This document shows, piece by piece, positions 17,673-25,496 of a DNA stretch of 43,433 nucleotides. A model generated the notes under the pieces. It did not search any database. It was given only the letters and a program-made list of their open reading frames with translations, and had not been told where the DNA came from. The first letter of the stretch is position 1; every line of letters starts with the position of its first letter. The position numbers and the translations under genes were made by a program. Location of the stretch: NCBI RefSeq assembly GCF_004348265.1, contig NZ_SMNT01000055.1, positions 1 to 43,433 on the forward strand. Direction: 5' to 3'. This DNA is from Methylobacterium segetis (lineage in GTDB: Bacteria; Pseudomonadota; Alphaproteobacteria; Rhizobiales; Beijerinckiaceae).

Positions 17673-17701
17673 GGCGCATCCGCATTTCACTCGTGTGAAC
17701 G

Positions 17702-18664
17702 ATGCAGGAATTACTGGAGCCGGGCGGGTTGGAGGAACTGGCCGCTCTTGTGGCCGTGGCCGATACCGGGAGTTTCACAGAGGCTGCCAAAAAGCTCGGT
17801 CGGGACGCATCGGTGGTGTCGCGCCGCGTGAGCCAGCTTGAGCAGCGCTTGGGTGTCCGTCTGCTATCGCGCACGACACGGCGCGTCGCCCTGACGGAGG
17901 TCGGCGCGATCTACTGCCGCCGAGTTCAGGCACTCCTCGATGAACTGGCGAGCGCCAGCCAGGAAGCCAGCGACTTCGCGGCAAGCCCGCAGGGCTTGGT
18001 GAGGGTATCGCTGCCTCTGACCTTCGGGCGGCAGTGGATCGCGCCGCTGCTGCCGTCCTTCCTCGCTCGACACCCCCAGATTCGCATCGATGCACGATTC
18101 ACCGACCGCTTCGTTGATGTCGTTGCGGAAGGGTTCGATGTCGCGATCCGGGTGGGTGCCCGAGGTCTCCGGGATAGTGCGCTCACCGCACGCAGGCTGG
18201 CCGCTTACCGGAACCTGCTCGTCGCCGCTCCGAGCTACCTCGCGGCCCACGGTACGCCGCAGACACCGGCCGACCTCCCGAATCACGCGTGCCTCGGTTT
18301 CTCGGGCCACGCTGCGTGGCCGGACTGGCCGCTGGTGAAGGATGGGACACGCAGGACGATACGTCCCGCCTGCTCGCTCATTGCCGACCATTCCGAGGTG
18401 CCGCTGATGGCGGCAATCGACGGCGCTGGCATCACGCTCACAGCCCATTGGCTGGCCGGTCCGGCAATCCGCGCCGGCAAGCTAGTCGAGGTGCTACCGG
18501 GCTGGGGCGGGAAGGAGGATGGCGGCGTCTACGCGATCCTGCCGCCCGGCCATCTCGTGCCGACGAAGACGCGTGTCTTCGTTGAAGAGGTCACTAAAGC
18601 CATCAAGGCTGGGTGGAGCCATGAGCCGGGGATCGGCAGGAATCAAATCGTGTCCGCGACATAG
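17702..18664 (+). CDS. LysR family transcriptional regulator
   Basis: A 320-residue LysR-type regulator. An N-terminal winged helix-turn-helix (GSFTEAAKKLGRDASVVSRR at about 25-44, then LEQRLGVRLLSRTTRRVALT) is followed by a substrate-binding domain with RFVDVVAEGFDVAIRVG. This resembles the group that controls adjacent oxidoreductase genes. It is divergent from the SDR gene and probably regulates it. Its TAG stop ends exactly at 18664, the first base of the leftover native yjbQ 3' end, so the rearrangement junction lies at or just before its stop codon. Confidence 0.93.
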   Translation: MQELLEPGGLEELAALVAVADTGSFTEAAKKLGRDASVVSRRVSQLEQRLGVRLLSRTTRRVALTEVGAIYCRRVQALLDELASASQEASDFAASPQGLVRVSLPLTFGRQWIAPLLPSFLARHPQIRIDARFTDRFVDVVAEGFDVAIRVGARGLRDSALTARRLAAYRNLLVAAPSYLAAHGTPQTPADLPNHACLGFSGHAAWPDWPLVKDGTRRTIRPACSLIADHSEVPLMAAIDGAGITLTAHWLAGPAIRAGKLVEVLPGWGGKEDGGVYAILPPGHLVPTKTRVFVEEVTKAIKAGWSHEPGIGRNQIVSAT

Positions 18665-18837
18665 AGGGGCCGGACGACATGCCCGCCCATATCCGCACGA
18701 TGGTGACGGACGCGGCGCTGACGATCCCCGTCCGGGCCGGGCGCCTCGCGCTCGGCACCTGGCAGGGGATCTACCTGATCGAGCACCGCGACCGGCCGCA
18801 CCGGCGCGAGATCGCCCTCCATGTGGTCGGGTCGTGA
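18664..18837 (+). pseudogene. remnant: displaced native 3' end of yjbQ
   Basis: These 58 codons (stop included) read EGPDDMPAHIRTMVTDAALT, then IPVRAGRLALGTWQGIYLIE and HRDRPHRREIALHVVGS, then TGA. They closely match the end of the intact gene at 16312-16827 at protein level, but with the GC-biased codons of the surrounding genome. There is no start codon or 5' part. It is best explained as the original yjbQ terminus cut off when the SDR/LysR segment, carrying its own yjbQ end, entered. After it, GGGTCGTGATC is nearly repeated in tandem. Confidence 0.85.
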
Positions 18838-18891
18838 TCGGGTCGTGACCGGGCGCCCGGCTCTCGGGGATCGGCGCGGCTTCGGGGAGCG

Positions 18892-19644
18892 TCAGCGGCC
18901 CGAGGTCGAGAGACCGAGATCGGCGCCGATCCTGTCCCAATCTTTCGGGGCGCGCTCCTTGCGCTCGCTGTAGCGGTCCACGAGGTAGTCGGCCCGCTCG
19001 CGGGTGAGCAGCGTGAACTTCATCAGCTCCTCGCACACGTCCACCACGCGGTCGTAGAGGGGGCCCGGCTTCATCCGCCCCGCTTCGTCGAATTCCTGGA
19101 ACGCCATCGGCACCGAGGACTGGTTCGGGATGGTGATCATCCGCATCCAGCGCCCGAGCACCCGGAGGGCGTTCACCGCGTTGAAGCTCTGCGAGCCGCC
19201 CGAGACCTGCATCACCGCGAGCGTCCGCCCCTGCGTCGGCCTCACGCTTCCCTCGCTCAGCGGCAGCCAGTCGATCTGGCTCTTCATGACGCCGGTCAGG
19301 TTGCCGTGGCGCTCGGGGCTGACCCACACCTGGCCTTCCGACCAGATCGAGAGGTTGCGCAACTCCTGCACCTTGGGGTGGTCGGCCGTTGCGTCGTCCG
19401 GCAGCGGGAGCCCGTGGGCGTCGTAGATCCGGATCTCGCCGCCCATCCGCTCCAGCAGGCGGGCCGCCTCGTGGGCCAGGAAGCGGCTGAACGAGCGCTC
19501 GCGCAGGGAGCCGTAGAGGATCAGGAAGCGCGGGGCATGGGTGGCCGTCTCGCGGGGCTTCAGGTGCTCGGGCCTCGGCACCGCGAAGACCGGCTCCGCG
19601 AGGTTCGGGATCCCATCGGTGAAGAGCGGCTTCGGCTTGTCCAC
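18892..19644 (-). CDS. arsH: arsenical resistance protein ArsH (NADPH-dependent FMN reductase)
   Basis: A 250-residue flavoprotein. [16 protein letters not shown] is the FMN-phosphate loop, and [20 protein letters not shown] and [20 protein letters not shown] are typical of ArsH. ArsH oxidises trivalent organoarsenicals using NADPH/FMN or O2, lowering their toxicity. It is divergent from arsR-arsC-acr3, sharing a 47 bp regulatory gap, so it should be induced with them. The length and N-terminal extension ahead of the flavodoxin fold are normal for ArsH. Confidence 0.96.
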   Translation of the reverse strand: MDKPKPLFTDGIPNLAEPVFAVPRPEHLKPRETATHAPRFLILYGSLRERSFSRFLAHEAARLLERMGGEIRIYDAHGLPLPDDATADHPKVQELRNLSIWSEGQVWVSPERHGNLTGVMKSQIDWLPLSEGSVRPTQGRTLAVMQVSGGSQSFNAVNALRVLGRWMRMITIPNQSSVPMAFQEFDEAGRMKPGPLYDRVVDVCEELMKFTLLTRERADYLVDRYSERKERAPKDWDRIGADLGLSTSGR

Positions 19645-19662
19645 AGGCTCGCCGTCATCTAA

Positions 19663-19688
19663 ATTTCAATAAGCAATGAAATATTGAA
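19663..19688. promoter_or_regulatory. ArsR operator in the arsH-arsR gap
   Basis: Two overlapping dyads occupy the only AT-rich stretch here. ATTTCA (19663-19668) pairs with TGAAAT (19677-19682), and TTCAATA (19665-19671) pairs with TATTGAA (19682-19688). TTCAA/TTGAA half-sites are typical of ArsR/SmtB operators. The dyad ends 3 bp before the arsR ATG and 19 bp from the arsH start, so one site could control both directions. Confidence 0.65.
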
Positions 19689-19691
19689 CCG

Positions 19692-20048
19692 ATGATGGAT
19701 GAACCGCAAGCCCTGGCTGCCTTCGCGGCCCTCGCGCAGGAGAACCGCCTCCGCGCGGTGCGTGTGCTGGTCAAGGCCGGGCCGGAGGGGCTCCCGGCGG
19801 GCGTGCTGGCGAGCGCGGTCGGTGTGTCGACGTCGAACCTCTCCTTCCACCTCAAGGAACTGGAGCATGCCGGGCTGGTCCATTCCCGGCGTGAAGGCCG
19901 CTCGATCATCTACGGCGCCGCCTACCCGGCGCTGTCCAGCCTCGTCGCGTTCCTGATGAAGGATTGCTGCCAGGGACATCCCGAGGTCTGTGCGCCCGCC
20001 GTCGCCGCCCTCGGACCGTGCTGCCAACCCCAGGGAGCGACCGCGTGA
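19692..20048 (+). CDS. arsR: ArsR family arsenic-responsive repressor
   Basis: A 118-residue winged-helix repressor with the recognition region GVSTSNLSFHLKELEHAGLV. It lacks the N-terminal ELCVCDL metal site of plasmid ArsR. Instead it carries C-terminal cysteines: Cys92-Cys93, Cys100 and Cys110-Cys111. This is the arrangement known from ArsR proteins that sense arsenite through C-terminal Cys pairs. The start is ATGATG at 19692/19695 with no obvious Shine-Dalgarno and an operator dyad immediately upstream. The stop overlaps the arsC GTG start. Confidence 0.94.
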   Translation: MMDEPQALAAFAALAQENRLRAVRVLVKAGPEGLPAGVLASAVGVSTSNLSFHLKELEHAGLVHSRREGRSIIYGAAYPALSSLVAFLMKDCCQGHPEVCAPAVAALGPCCQPQGATA

Positions 20049-20473
20049 CGGAGGTGATCATCTATCACAACCCGGCCTGCGGCACGTCGCGGAACGCGCT
20101 CGCGATGATCCGCAATGCCGGCATCGAGCCGCACGTCATCGAATACCTGAAGACCCCGCCGACGCGGGCACTCCTGCGCCAGCTGGTCGGCCGGGCCGGG
20201 ATCTCCGTGCGCGATCTCCTGCGCCAGAAGGGGACCCCCTACGCCGATTTGGGGCTCGCCGATCCGTCGCTGAGCGACGACCAGCTCCTCGACGCGATCG
20301 AGGCCCACCCGATCCTGATCAACCGACCCCTCGTGGTGAGCCCCAAGGGCGTGCGCCTGTGCAGGCCGTCCGAGGCCGTGCTCGACCTCCTGCCGGCCCA
20401 GCAGGGCGAGTTCGTCAAGGAGGACGGCGAGCGCGTCATCGACGAGCACGGCCGCCGCGTCGCCACCGCCTGA
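20045..20473 (+). CDS. arsC: glutaredoxin-dependent arsenate reductase ArsC
   Basis: A 142-residue ArsC of the glutaredoxin-coupled (R773-like) class. The catalytic cysteine is Cys12 in HNPACGTSRNAL, with the substrate arginines expected in LLRQLVGRAG, LINRPLVVSPKG and VRLCRPSE. It reduces arsenate to arsenite for export by the downstream Acr3. It starts with GTG at 20045, overlapping the arsR stop, so translation is coupled; that start aligns the N-terminus with the family. Confidence 0.96.
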   Translation: MTEVIIYHNPACGTSRNALAMIRNAGIEPHVIEYLKTPPTRALLRQLVGRAGISVRDLLRQKGTPYADLGLADPSLSDDQLLDAIEAHPILINRPLVVSPKGVRLCRPSEAVLDLLPAQQGEFVKEDGERVIDEHGRRVATA

Positions 20474-20483
20474 GAGACGGCTC

Positions 20484-21548
20484 ATGTCCACCTTCGAACG
20501 CTACCTGACCGTCTGGGTCGGGCTCTGCATCGTGGCGGGCGTCGCGCTCGGCCACGGGTTCCCGGGCGTTTTCCAGGCGATCGCCGATGCCGAGATCGCG
20601 AAGGTCAACCTGCCGGTGGCGGCCCTCATCTGGCTCATGGTCATCCCCATGCTGCTCCGGATCGACTTCGCCGCGCTGCGCCATGTCGGCCGGCATTGGC
20701 GCGGCATCGGCGTGACGCTGTTCGTCAACTGGGCGGTGAAGCCGTTCTCGATGGCGGCTCTGGGCTGGCTCTTCATCGGCTCCCTGTTCCGGCCCTTCCT
20801 GCCGGCCGAGCAGATCGACAGCTACATCGCCGGCCTCATCATCCTGGCGGCGGCGCCCTGCACGGCGATGGTGTTCGTCTGGTCGAACCTGACGCGGGGG
20901 GAGCCGCACTTCACGCTGAGCCAGGTGGCGCTCAACGACGCCATCATGGTGGTCGCCTTCGCGCCGATCGTCGGCCTGCTGCTCGGGCTCTCGGCCATCA
21001 CCGTGCCGTGGGGCACGCTGGTGCTGTCCGTGGTGCTCTACATCGTCATTCCGGTCGGCATCGCACAGGTCGTGCGCCGCAGCCTGATGGCCTCGGGCGG
21101 ACAGCCGGCCCTCGACCGGCTGCTCGGGACGCTCGGCCCGGTCTCCCTGGCGGCGCTGCTCGCCACGCTGGTCCTGCTCTTCGGCTTCCAGGGCGAGCAG
21201 ATCCTGGCACAGCCGGCGGTGATCGGGCTCCTGGCGGTGCCCATCCTCATCCAGGTCTACCTGAACTCCGGGCTCGCCTACCTGCTCAACCGGGTGGCCG
21301 GGGAGCAGCACTGCGTGGCCGGCCCGTCGGCGCTGATCGGCGCATCCAATTTCTTCGAGCTCGCGGTCGCCGCGGCGATCAGCCTGTTCGGCTTCCACTC
21401 GGGGGCGGCGCTCGCCACGGTGGTCGGCGTGCTGATCGAGGTTCCCGTGATGTTGACGGTGGTCTGGATCGTGAACCGCTCGAAGGGTTGGTACGAAGGC
21501 GGCCTTCCGGATCGAGGGGAACGCGCCCCGGCCGCCCGCCGGGCCTGA
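20484..21548 (+). CDS. ACR3 family arsenite efflux permease
   Basis: A 354-residue inner-membrane protein with about ten hydrophobic helices. The Acr3 hallmark AAAPCTAMVFVWSNLTRG contains the conserved essential cysteine in a membrane segment, and LIGASNFFELAVAAAISLFG is also characteristic. It exports arsenite produced by ArsC, driven by the proton gradient. It lies 10 bp after arsC and is the last gene of arsR-arsC-acr3. It is often labelled arsB, but it is an Acr3 rather than an ArsB protein. Confidence 0.96.
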   Translation: MSTFERYLTVWVGLCIVAGVALGHGFPGVFQAIADAEIAKVNLPVAALIWLMVIPMLLRIDFAALRHVGRHWRGIGVTLFVNWAVKPFSMAALGWLFIGSLFRPFLPAEQIDSYIAGLIILAAAPCTAMVFVWSNLTRGEPHFTLSQVALNDAIMVVAFAPIVGLLLGLSAITVPWGTLVLSVVLYIVIPVGIAQVVRRSLMASGGQPALDRLLGTLGPVSLAALLATLVLLFGFQGEQILAQPAVIGLLAVPILIQVYLNSGLAYLLNRVAGEQHCVAGPSALIGASNFFELAVAAAISLFGFHSGAALATVVGVLIEVPVMLTVVWIVNRSKGWYEGGLPDRGERAPAARRA

Positions 21549-21553
21549 GCGCC

Positions 21554-21781
21554 TCAGTTGCTGCCCGGATAGCGCGGCTCGCCGCAGGGCTTGTGCGGGT
21601 GGGAGCCCGCTTCGAGCGCCCGGACCCGGCCTTCCGCGATGAAGGCGCGCAGGCGCACGACATGCGTGAGCGCCTCGTGCGCCCGTCTGGCGGCTCCGTC
21701 CGGACGATCCTCCGCGAGGCGCCGCACCTCCTCCAGCTTGGCGTCGCGCTGCTGCCGCTCGAACTCCAGAATGGCGCTCAT
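21554..21781 (-). CDS. small hypothetical protein
   Basis: A 75-residue mostly helical, charged protein (EFERQQRDAKLEEVRRLAED) with a Cys- and Pro-containing end (HKPCGEPRYPGSN). It starts with ATG at 21781 behind GAGGGAG, a good ribosome-binding site, and its codons have GC-rich third positions. It is convergent with acr3, with 5 bp between stops. I do not recognise a family. Confidence 0.6.
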   Translation of the reverse strand: MSAILEFERQQRDAKLEEVRRLAEDRPDGAARRAHEALTHVVRLRAFIAEGRVRALEAGSHPHKPCGEPRYPGSN

Positions 21782-21902
21782 CCCGCTCCCTCTGTTGCGT
21801 CGGCCGAACCGGGGCGGCCTCGCTGTTTGCAGGATGCATAGCCGAATACGCGCCCGCGCGCTTCCGGCGAGCGCGCCGGGGCGGGCCGATCCACAGCCGC
21901 CT

Positions 21903-22349
21903 TCAGCGGCGGATCAGGAGCACGCCGCCGATCAGCAGCGCGACGCCGAGGAGCCGCGGCGGATCGAGCGCGCGCTGGGCGAGGCCGAGCCACCCGAAAT
22001 GATCGGCGGTGACCGAGGCGAGCATCTGCCCGGTGACGAGGAGCGCGATGAACGTCGCGGCCCCGAGCTGCGGCACGAGGAGGATGGCGAGGCCGATGAA
22101 GATCGCGCCGAACAGGCCGCCGCTCCAGGCCCACCACGGGATCCGCGCCGCCACGCTCGCCGAGGGGAGGGGGTCGCGCAGCGCCAGCGCCAGCAGCGCC
22201 ATGCAGGCCACGCCGACGAGGTAGCTCGTGAAGCCCGACCACGCGGCCGAGTTCAGGGCCGTCCGGAGGTTGGCGTTCAGCACCTGCTGCACGACGATGC
22301 TGGCGCCGGCGAGAGCCGCGAGGGCGACGGGGAGCAGGGCGGAGAGCAT
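21903..22349 (-). CDS. DUF606 / DMT family membrane transporter
   Basis: A 148-residue integral membrane protein with five hydrophobic segments and the family pattern VALAALAGASIVVQQVLNAN at the N-terminus, then WWAWSGGLFGAIFIGLAILL. DUF606 (YdcZ-like) proteins are half-size relatives of drug/metabolite transporters that probably work as dimers. The substrate is unknown. The start at 22349 (MLSALLPVALAALAG) is preferred to an in-frame ATG 25 codons earlier, which would add a polar Arg/Pro-rich tail. Confidence 0.85.
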   Translation of the reverse strand: MLSALLPVALAALAGASIVVQQVLNANLRTALNSAAWSGFTSYLVGVACMALLALALRDPLPSASVAARIPWWAWSGGLFGAIFIGLAILLVPQLGAATFIALLVTGQMLASVTADHFGWLGLAQRALDPPRLLGVALLIGGVLLIRR

Positions 22350-22565
22350 CGGCCTCGGGCCTTTCGGAGGACAGTCACCGCGGCGCCCCGCTTGTGCCGG
22401 GCTCGCACGGTCCCTGACAACCATCCCCGGTCCATGCCGTCAAATGCCCCGGATGGCGGATTCCATGCAGCCCAGGCATGAGGACCGGGCGATGCCCGGG
22501 GCGAGCGGCCGGGGAAGGCGCGCGCCGGCCCGGAGCCCGCGCCCGGCGCCTTCCATCCGCGGCCG

Positions 22566-22583
22566 CTGACACAATATAACAAC
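22566..22583 (-). promoter_or_regulatory. possible Zur-like half site upstream of the COG0523 gene
   Basis: Read on the minus strand, TGTTATATTGTGTCA resembles the left half and centre of a Zur dyad of the TGTTATA-type, with a degenerate right half. It lies about 50 bp before a COG0523 GTPase gene, a family frequently under Zur control. Only a partial match is visible, so this is tentative. Nothing else recognisable is present in 22350-22630. Confidence 0.25.
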
Positions 22584-22630
22584 CCCGTCCCCGCCCGACG
22601 CACGGGCCGAGCCCGCACCGAAGAGCTGCC

Positions 22631-23614
22631 ATGTCCGACGTCTCGACCGATTCCGCGCCCAAGATCCCCGTGACCGTGCTCACCGGCTATCTCGGGGCGG
22701 GCAAGACGACGCTCCTCAACCGGATCCTCACCGAGAACCACGGCAAGCGCTACGCCGTCATCGTCAACGAGTTCGGCGAGATCGGCATCGACAACGACCT
22801 CGTCGTGGGCGCGGACGAGGAAGTGTTCGAGATGAACAACGGCTGCGTCTGCTGCACCGTGCGCGGCGACCTGATCCGCATCATGGACGGGCTCGTGAAG
22901 CGGCGCGGCAAGTTCGACGCGATCATCGTCGAGACCACGGGCCTCGCCGACCCCGCCCCCGTCGCCCAGACCTTCTTCGTCGACCAGGATGTCGGCGATG
23001 CCGCCCGCCTCGACGCCGTGGTGACCGTGGCCGACGCGAAGTGGCTCTCCGACCGCCTGAGGGACGCGCCCGAGGCCAAGAACCAGATCGCCTTCGCGGA
23101 CGTGATCCTGCTCAACAAGTCCGACCTCGTCTCGGGAGCCGACCTCGACCGGGTCGAGGGCGAGATCCGCGCCATCAACCCCTACGCCCAGCTCCACCGC
23201 ACGCAGAACTGCGCCGTGCCCCTCGACGCCGTGCTGGAGCGCAACGCCTTCGACCTCGGCCGCATCCTCGACGTGGAGCCCGAGTTCCTCGAGGAGGGCC
23301 ACCACCATCACCACGATGCCGAGATGCAATCGGTCTCGGCGAGCCTCGACGGCGCCGTCGATCCGGAGAAGTTCATGCCCTGGATCTCGAACCTGACCCA
23401 GGAGCAGGGGCCGGACATCCTGCGCTGCAAGGGCATCGTCGCCTTCCCCGACGAGCCGAAGCGCTTCGTCTTCCAGGGCGTGCACATGATCCTCGACGGC
23501 GACCTGCAGGGCGATTGGGGCGCCGACGAGAAGCGCGTCTCCCGTGTCGTCTTCATCGGCCGCAACCTCGACGCCGCGGGCATCCGGGACGGGTTTCTCG
23601 CCTGCCGGGCGTGA
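22631..23614 (+). CDS. COG0523 (CobW/ZinG-type) GTPase metallochaperone
   Basis: A 327-residue G3E GTPase. Walker A is GYLGAGKTT at residues 19-27, the metal-binding CxCC motif is GCVCC (Cys72, 74, 75), ETTGLADP is switch II, and NKSD is the guanine-specificity motif near 162-165. A run of five histidines at 224-228 precedes the C-terminal CobW_C domain. Such proteins deliver Zn or Co to target enzymes. The His run suggests Zn storage or delivery. It is monocistronic and not close to the cob genes, so a zinc role is as likely as a cobalamin one. Confidence 0.92.
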   Translation: MSDVSTDSAPKIPVTVLTGYLGAGKTTLLNRILTENHGKRYAVIVNEFGEIGIDNDLVVGADEEVFEMNNGCVCCTVRGDLIRIMDGLVKRRGKFDAIIVETTGLADPAPVAQTFFVDQDVGDAARLDAVVTVADAKWLSDRLRDAPEAKNQIAFADVILLNKSDLVSGADLDRVEGEIRAINPYAQLHRTQNCAVPLDAVLERNAFDLGRILDVEPEFLEEGHHHHHDAEMQSVSASLDGAVDPEKFMPWISNLTQEQGPDILRCKGIVAFPDEPKRFVFQGVHMILDGDLQGDWGADEKRVSRVVFIGRNLDAAGIRDGFLACRA

Positions 23615-23707
23615 CGAGAACGCTTAAGGTCGCCGCTGAGTGGAAATCGGATGTTGATCGGTCACGACTAGCCTCTGACTTACACTCACTGAGACCGAGA
23701 TGCGTAA

Positions 23708-24019
23708 GTGCCCCTCATTGAACCGGATAGCCATCCTCAGACGATCAGACAGCGCGCCACGTGGCTTTGCCGCGCGATCTTTCTGATCCTGTGCGCGCTT
23801 TTCCTGCTGCTGAACGCTGAGCGCGTTGCTGATCCGGAGTGGGTGAGAAACACATCGCACCTCAGGTACATGGATGGCTGGAATCCGTTTTGGCGCGGTG
23901 CTTTCGGAGCGATACTGGGGTCGTGGTTCGCTGTATTCGGAATGATCGCTCTATGGGTATCGATTCGGCCCTTCACGCCTGCATCCCCTCGTCGGCCTGA
24001 GAACATCAAGCCGCGCTGA
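23708..24019 (+). CDS. small membrane protein of unknown function
   Basis: A 103-residue frame starting with GTG at 23708, with two hydrophobic helices: CRAIFLILCALFLLLN (about 21-36) and FGAILGSWFAVFGMIALWVS. The C-terminus is polar. Codon use and base composition are clearly less GC-biased than in flanking genes (AT-rich third positions), which points to recent acquisition or weak expression. I know no family for it. The start is uncertain because no strong Shine-Dalgarno sequence is visible. Confidence 0.55.
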   Translation: MPLIEPDSHPQTIRQRATWLCRAIFLILCALFLLLNAERVADPEWVRNTSHLRYMDGWNPFWRGAFGAILGSWFAVFGMIALWVSIRPFTPASPRRPENIKPR

Positions 24020-24186
24020 CGAGGCGGAAGCGGAGCCGCGCCACCAAGCTGAGGAGCCCGGCACCTGGCTGGCCGCGCCGGGTGGCGCCTTTCACGCGGG
24101 GCCGCCCGTCAGCCGAAAATCAACCCTTTCGGGCCAAGCTCCCCTGAGCCGGGCCGGCGTATCGGGCCCGCGGAGTCGCGTGACCC

Positions 24187-25458
24187 ATGGCGTCCACCCT
24201 CGCCCCGTCGCCTGCCGGCGCGTCCTCCGACGCGGGCGCCTGGGCCGGCGTGCCCGTCCTCGTCGCCCTGCGCGGGCTCGCAGGCGCCTTGCTCGCCGCC
24301 TTCATCTTCTTCGCCTGCTTCGCTTTCTCGGAGACCTCGCCCTACGACGTGGTGGCGATCCCGACCATGCTGCTCTGGGCCTGCCTCGGCCTGCGCCTGC
24401 ACCGGGGCGTCCTGCCGCTCGCCGCCCTCCTCCTCCTCTACCTCGCGGCCATCGTCGCGGCGCTGATCCCCTACCTGAACGAGCCGGTGCCCCTGACCTG
24501 GACGATCCAGCTCGCCTATCTCGTCGCCACCTGCCTGTTCTTCGCGGTGCTGTTCTCGGATGAGACGGGCGCGCGCATGGAGCTGGCGCTCAAGGCGTAC
24601 ACGGCGAGCTGCGTGTTCTCGGCGTCGCTCGGCATCGTCGGCTACCTCGATCTCATCGGCATCGAGGACCTGTTCTACAAATACGGCCGGGCCTCGGGCA
24701 CCTTCCAGGATCCGAACGTGTTCGGCTCCTTCCTCACCCTCGGTGCGCTCTACCTCATGCACGGGCTGCTCACGGGCAGCGTGCGGCGCCCGGTCCTGGC
24801 GCTCGCGGCCCTCCTCGTCATCCTGGCGGGCATCTTCCTCTCCTTCTCCCGCGGGTCCTGGGGCGGCAGCGCCGTCGCGGTCGGCGTCATGGTCGCCTCC
24901 GTCTACGCGGGCGCGCCGCGCCTGCGCCGCCGCATCGTCGGGCTGACGCTGCTCACCGCCGTCCTCGGCATCGTGGCGATCCTGGCGCTCCTCTCGGTCG
25001 AGCACGTGGCGCAGATGTTCGAGACGCGGGCCGCGATGACCCAGTCCTACGACGAGGGCGAGACCGGCCGGTTCGGCAACCAGCTGCGCGGCATCGGCCT
25101 GCTCGTCGGGATGCCGATGGGGATGGGGCCGATGCACTGGCGCCTGACCTTCGGCCTCGAGCCGCACAATTCCTACATCGGCAGCTTCGCCAATGGCGGC
25201 TGGCTCGGCGGTGCCGCCTTCCTCGGCCTCGTCCTCGCGACGGGCTTCGTGGGCTTCCGGCTGATGGCCCGGGACACGCCACACCGGGCGCACGCGCAGA
25301 TCGTCTGGCCGGCCCTGCTGATGTTCTTCGTGCAGGCGGTGCAGATCGACATCGAGAAGTGGCGCCACGTCTACATGATGCTCGGGATGGTATGGGCGCT
25401 GGAGGCGGCACGCCTGCGCTGGCAGGCAGACCGCACTTCTCGCAGGAGTGTGTGCTGA
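24187..25458 (+). CDS. O-antigen ligase-like membrane protein (Wzy_C family)
   Basis: A 423-residue polytopic inner-membrane protein with about ten to twelve helices and the Wzy_C core. The long family loop includes YGRASGTFQDPNVFGSFLTL in the middle and LEPHNSYIGSFANGGWLG near the end, with the conserved H-N pair and the ASGTFxDPN pattern. Proteins of this type polymerise or ligate polysaccharide repeat units on the periplasmic side. Other polysaccharide genes are absent nearby, so the product is unknown. It lies 39 bp upstream of the hybrid kinase on the same strand. Confidence 0.85.
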   Translation: MASTLAPSPAGASSDAGAWAGVPVLVALRGLAGALLAAFIFFACFAFSETSPYDVVAIPTMLLWACLGLRLHRGVLPLAALLLLYLAAIVAALIPYLNEPVPLTWTIQLAYLVATCLFFAVLFSDETGARMELALKAYTASCVFSASLGIVGYLDLIGIEDLFYKYGRASGTFQDPNVFGSFLTLGALYLMHGLLTGSVRRPVLALAALLVILAGIFLSFSRGSWGGSAVAVGVMVASVYAGAPRLRRRIVGLTLLTAVLGIVAILALLSVEHVAQMFETRAAMTQSYDEGETGRFGNQLRGIGLLVGMPMGMGPMHWRLTFGLEPHNSYIGSFANGGWLGGAAFLGLVLATGFVGFRLMARDTPHRAHAQIVWPALLMFFVQAVQIDIEKWRHVYMMLGMVWALEAARLRWQADRTSRRSVC

Positions 25459-25496
25459 TTTCCGCCGTGGTCCACGGCACAGGTTGCTCAGTGGGA

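Noticed and set aside
18664..18837. Separate small gene after lysR
   Set aside because: It has no start codon and matches only the last third of YjbQ, so it is a remnant.
16600..18837. Insertion sequence or integrative element with its own recombinase
   Set aside because: No transposase, integrase or terminal inverted repeats were found in or beside the segment.
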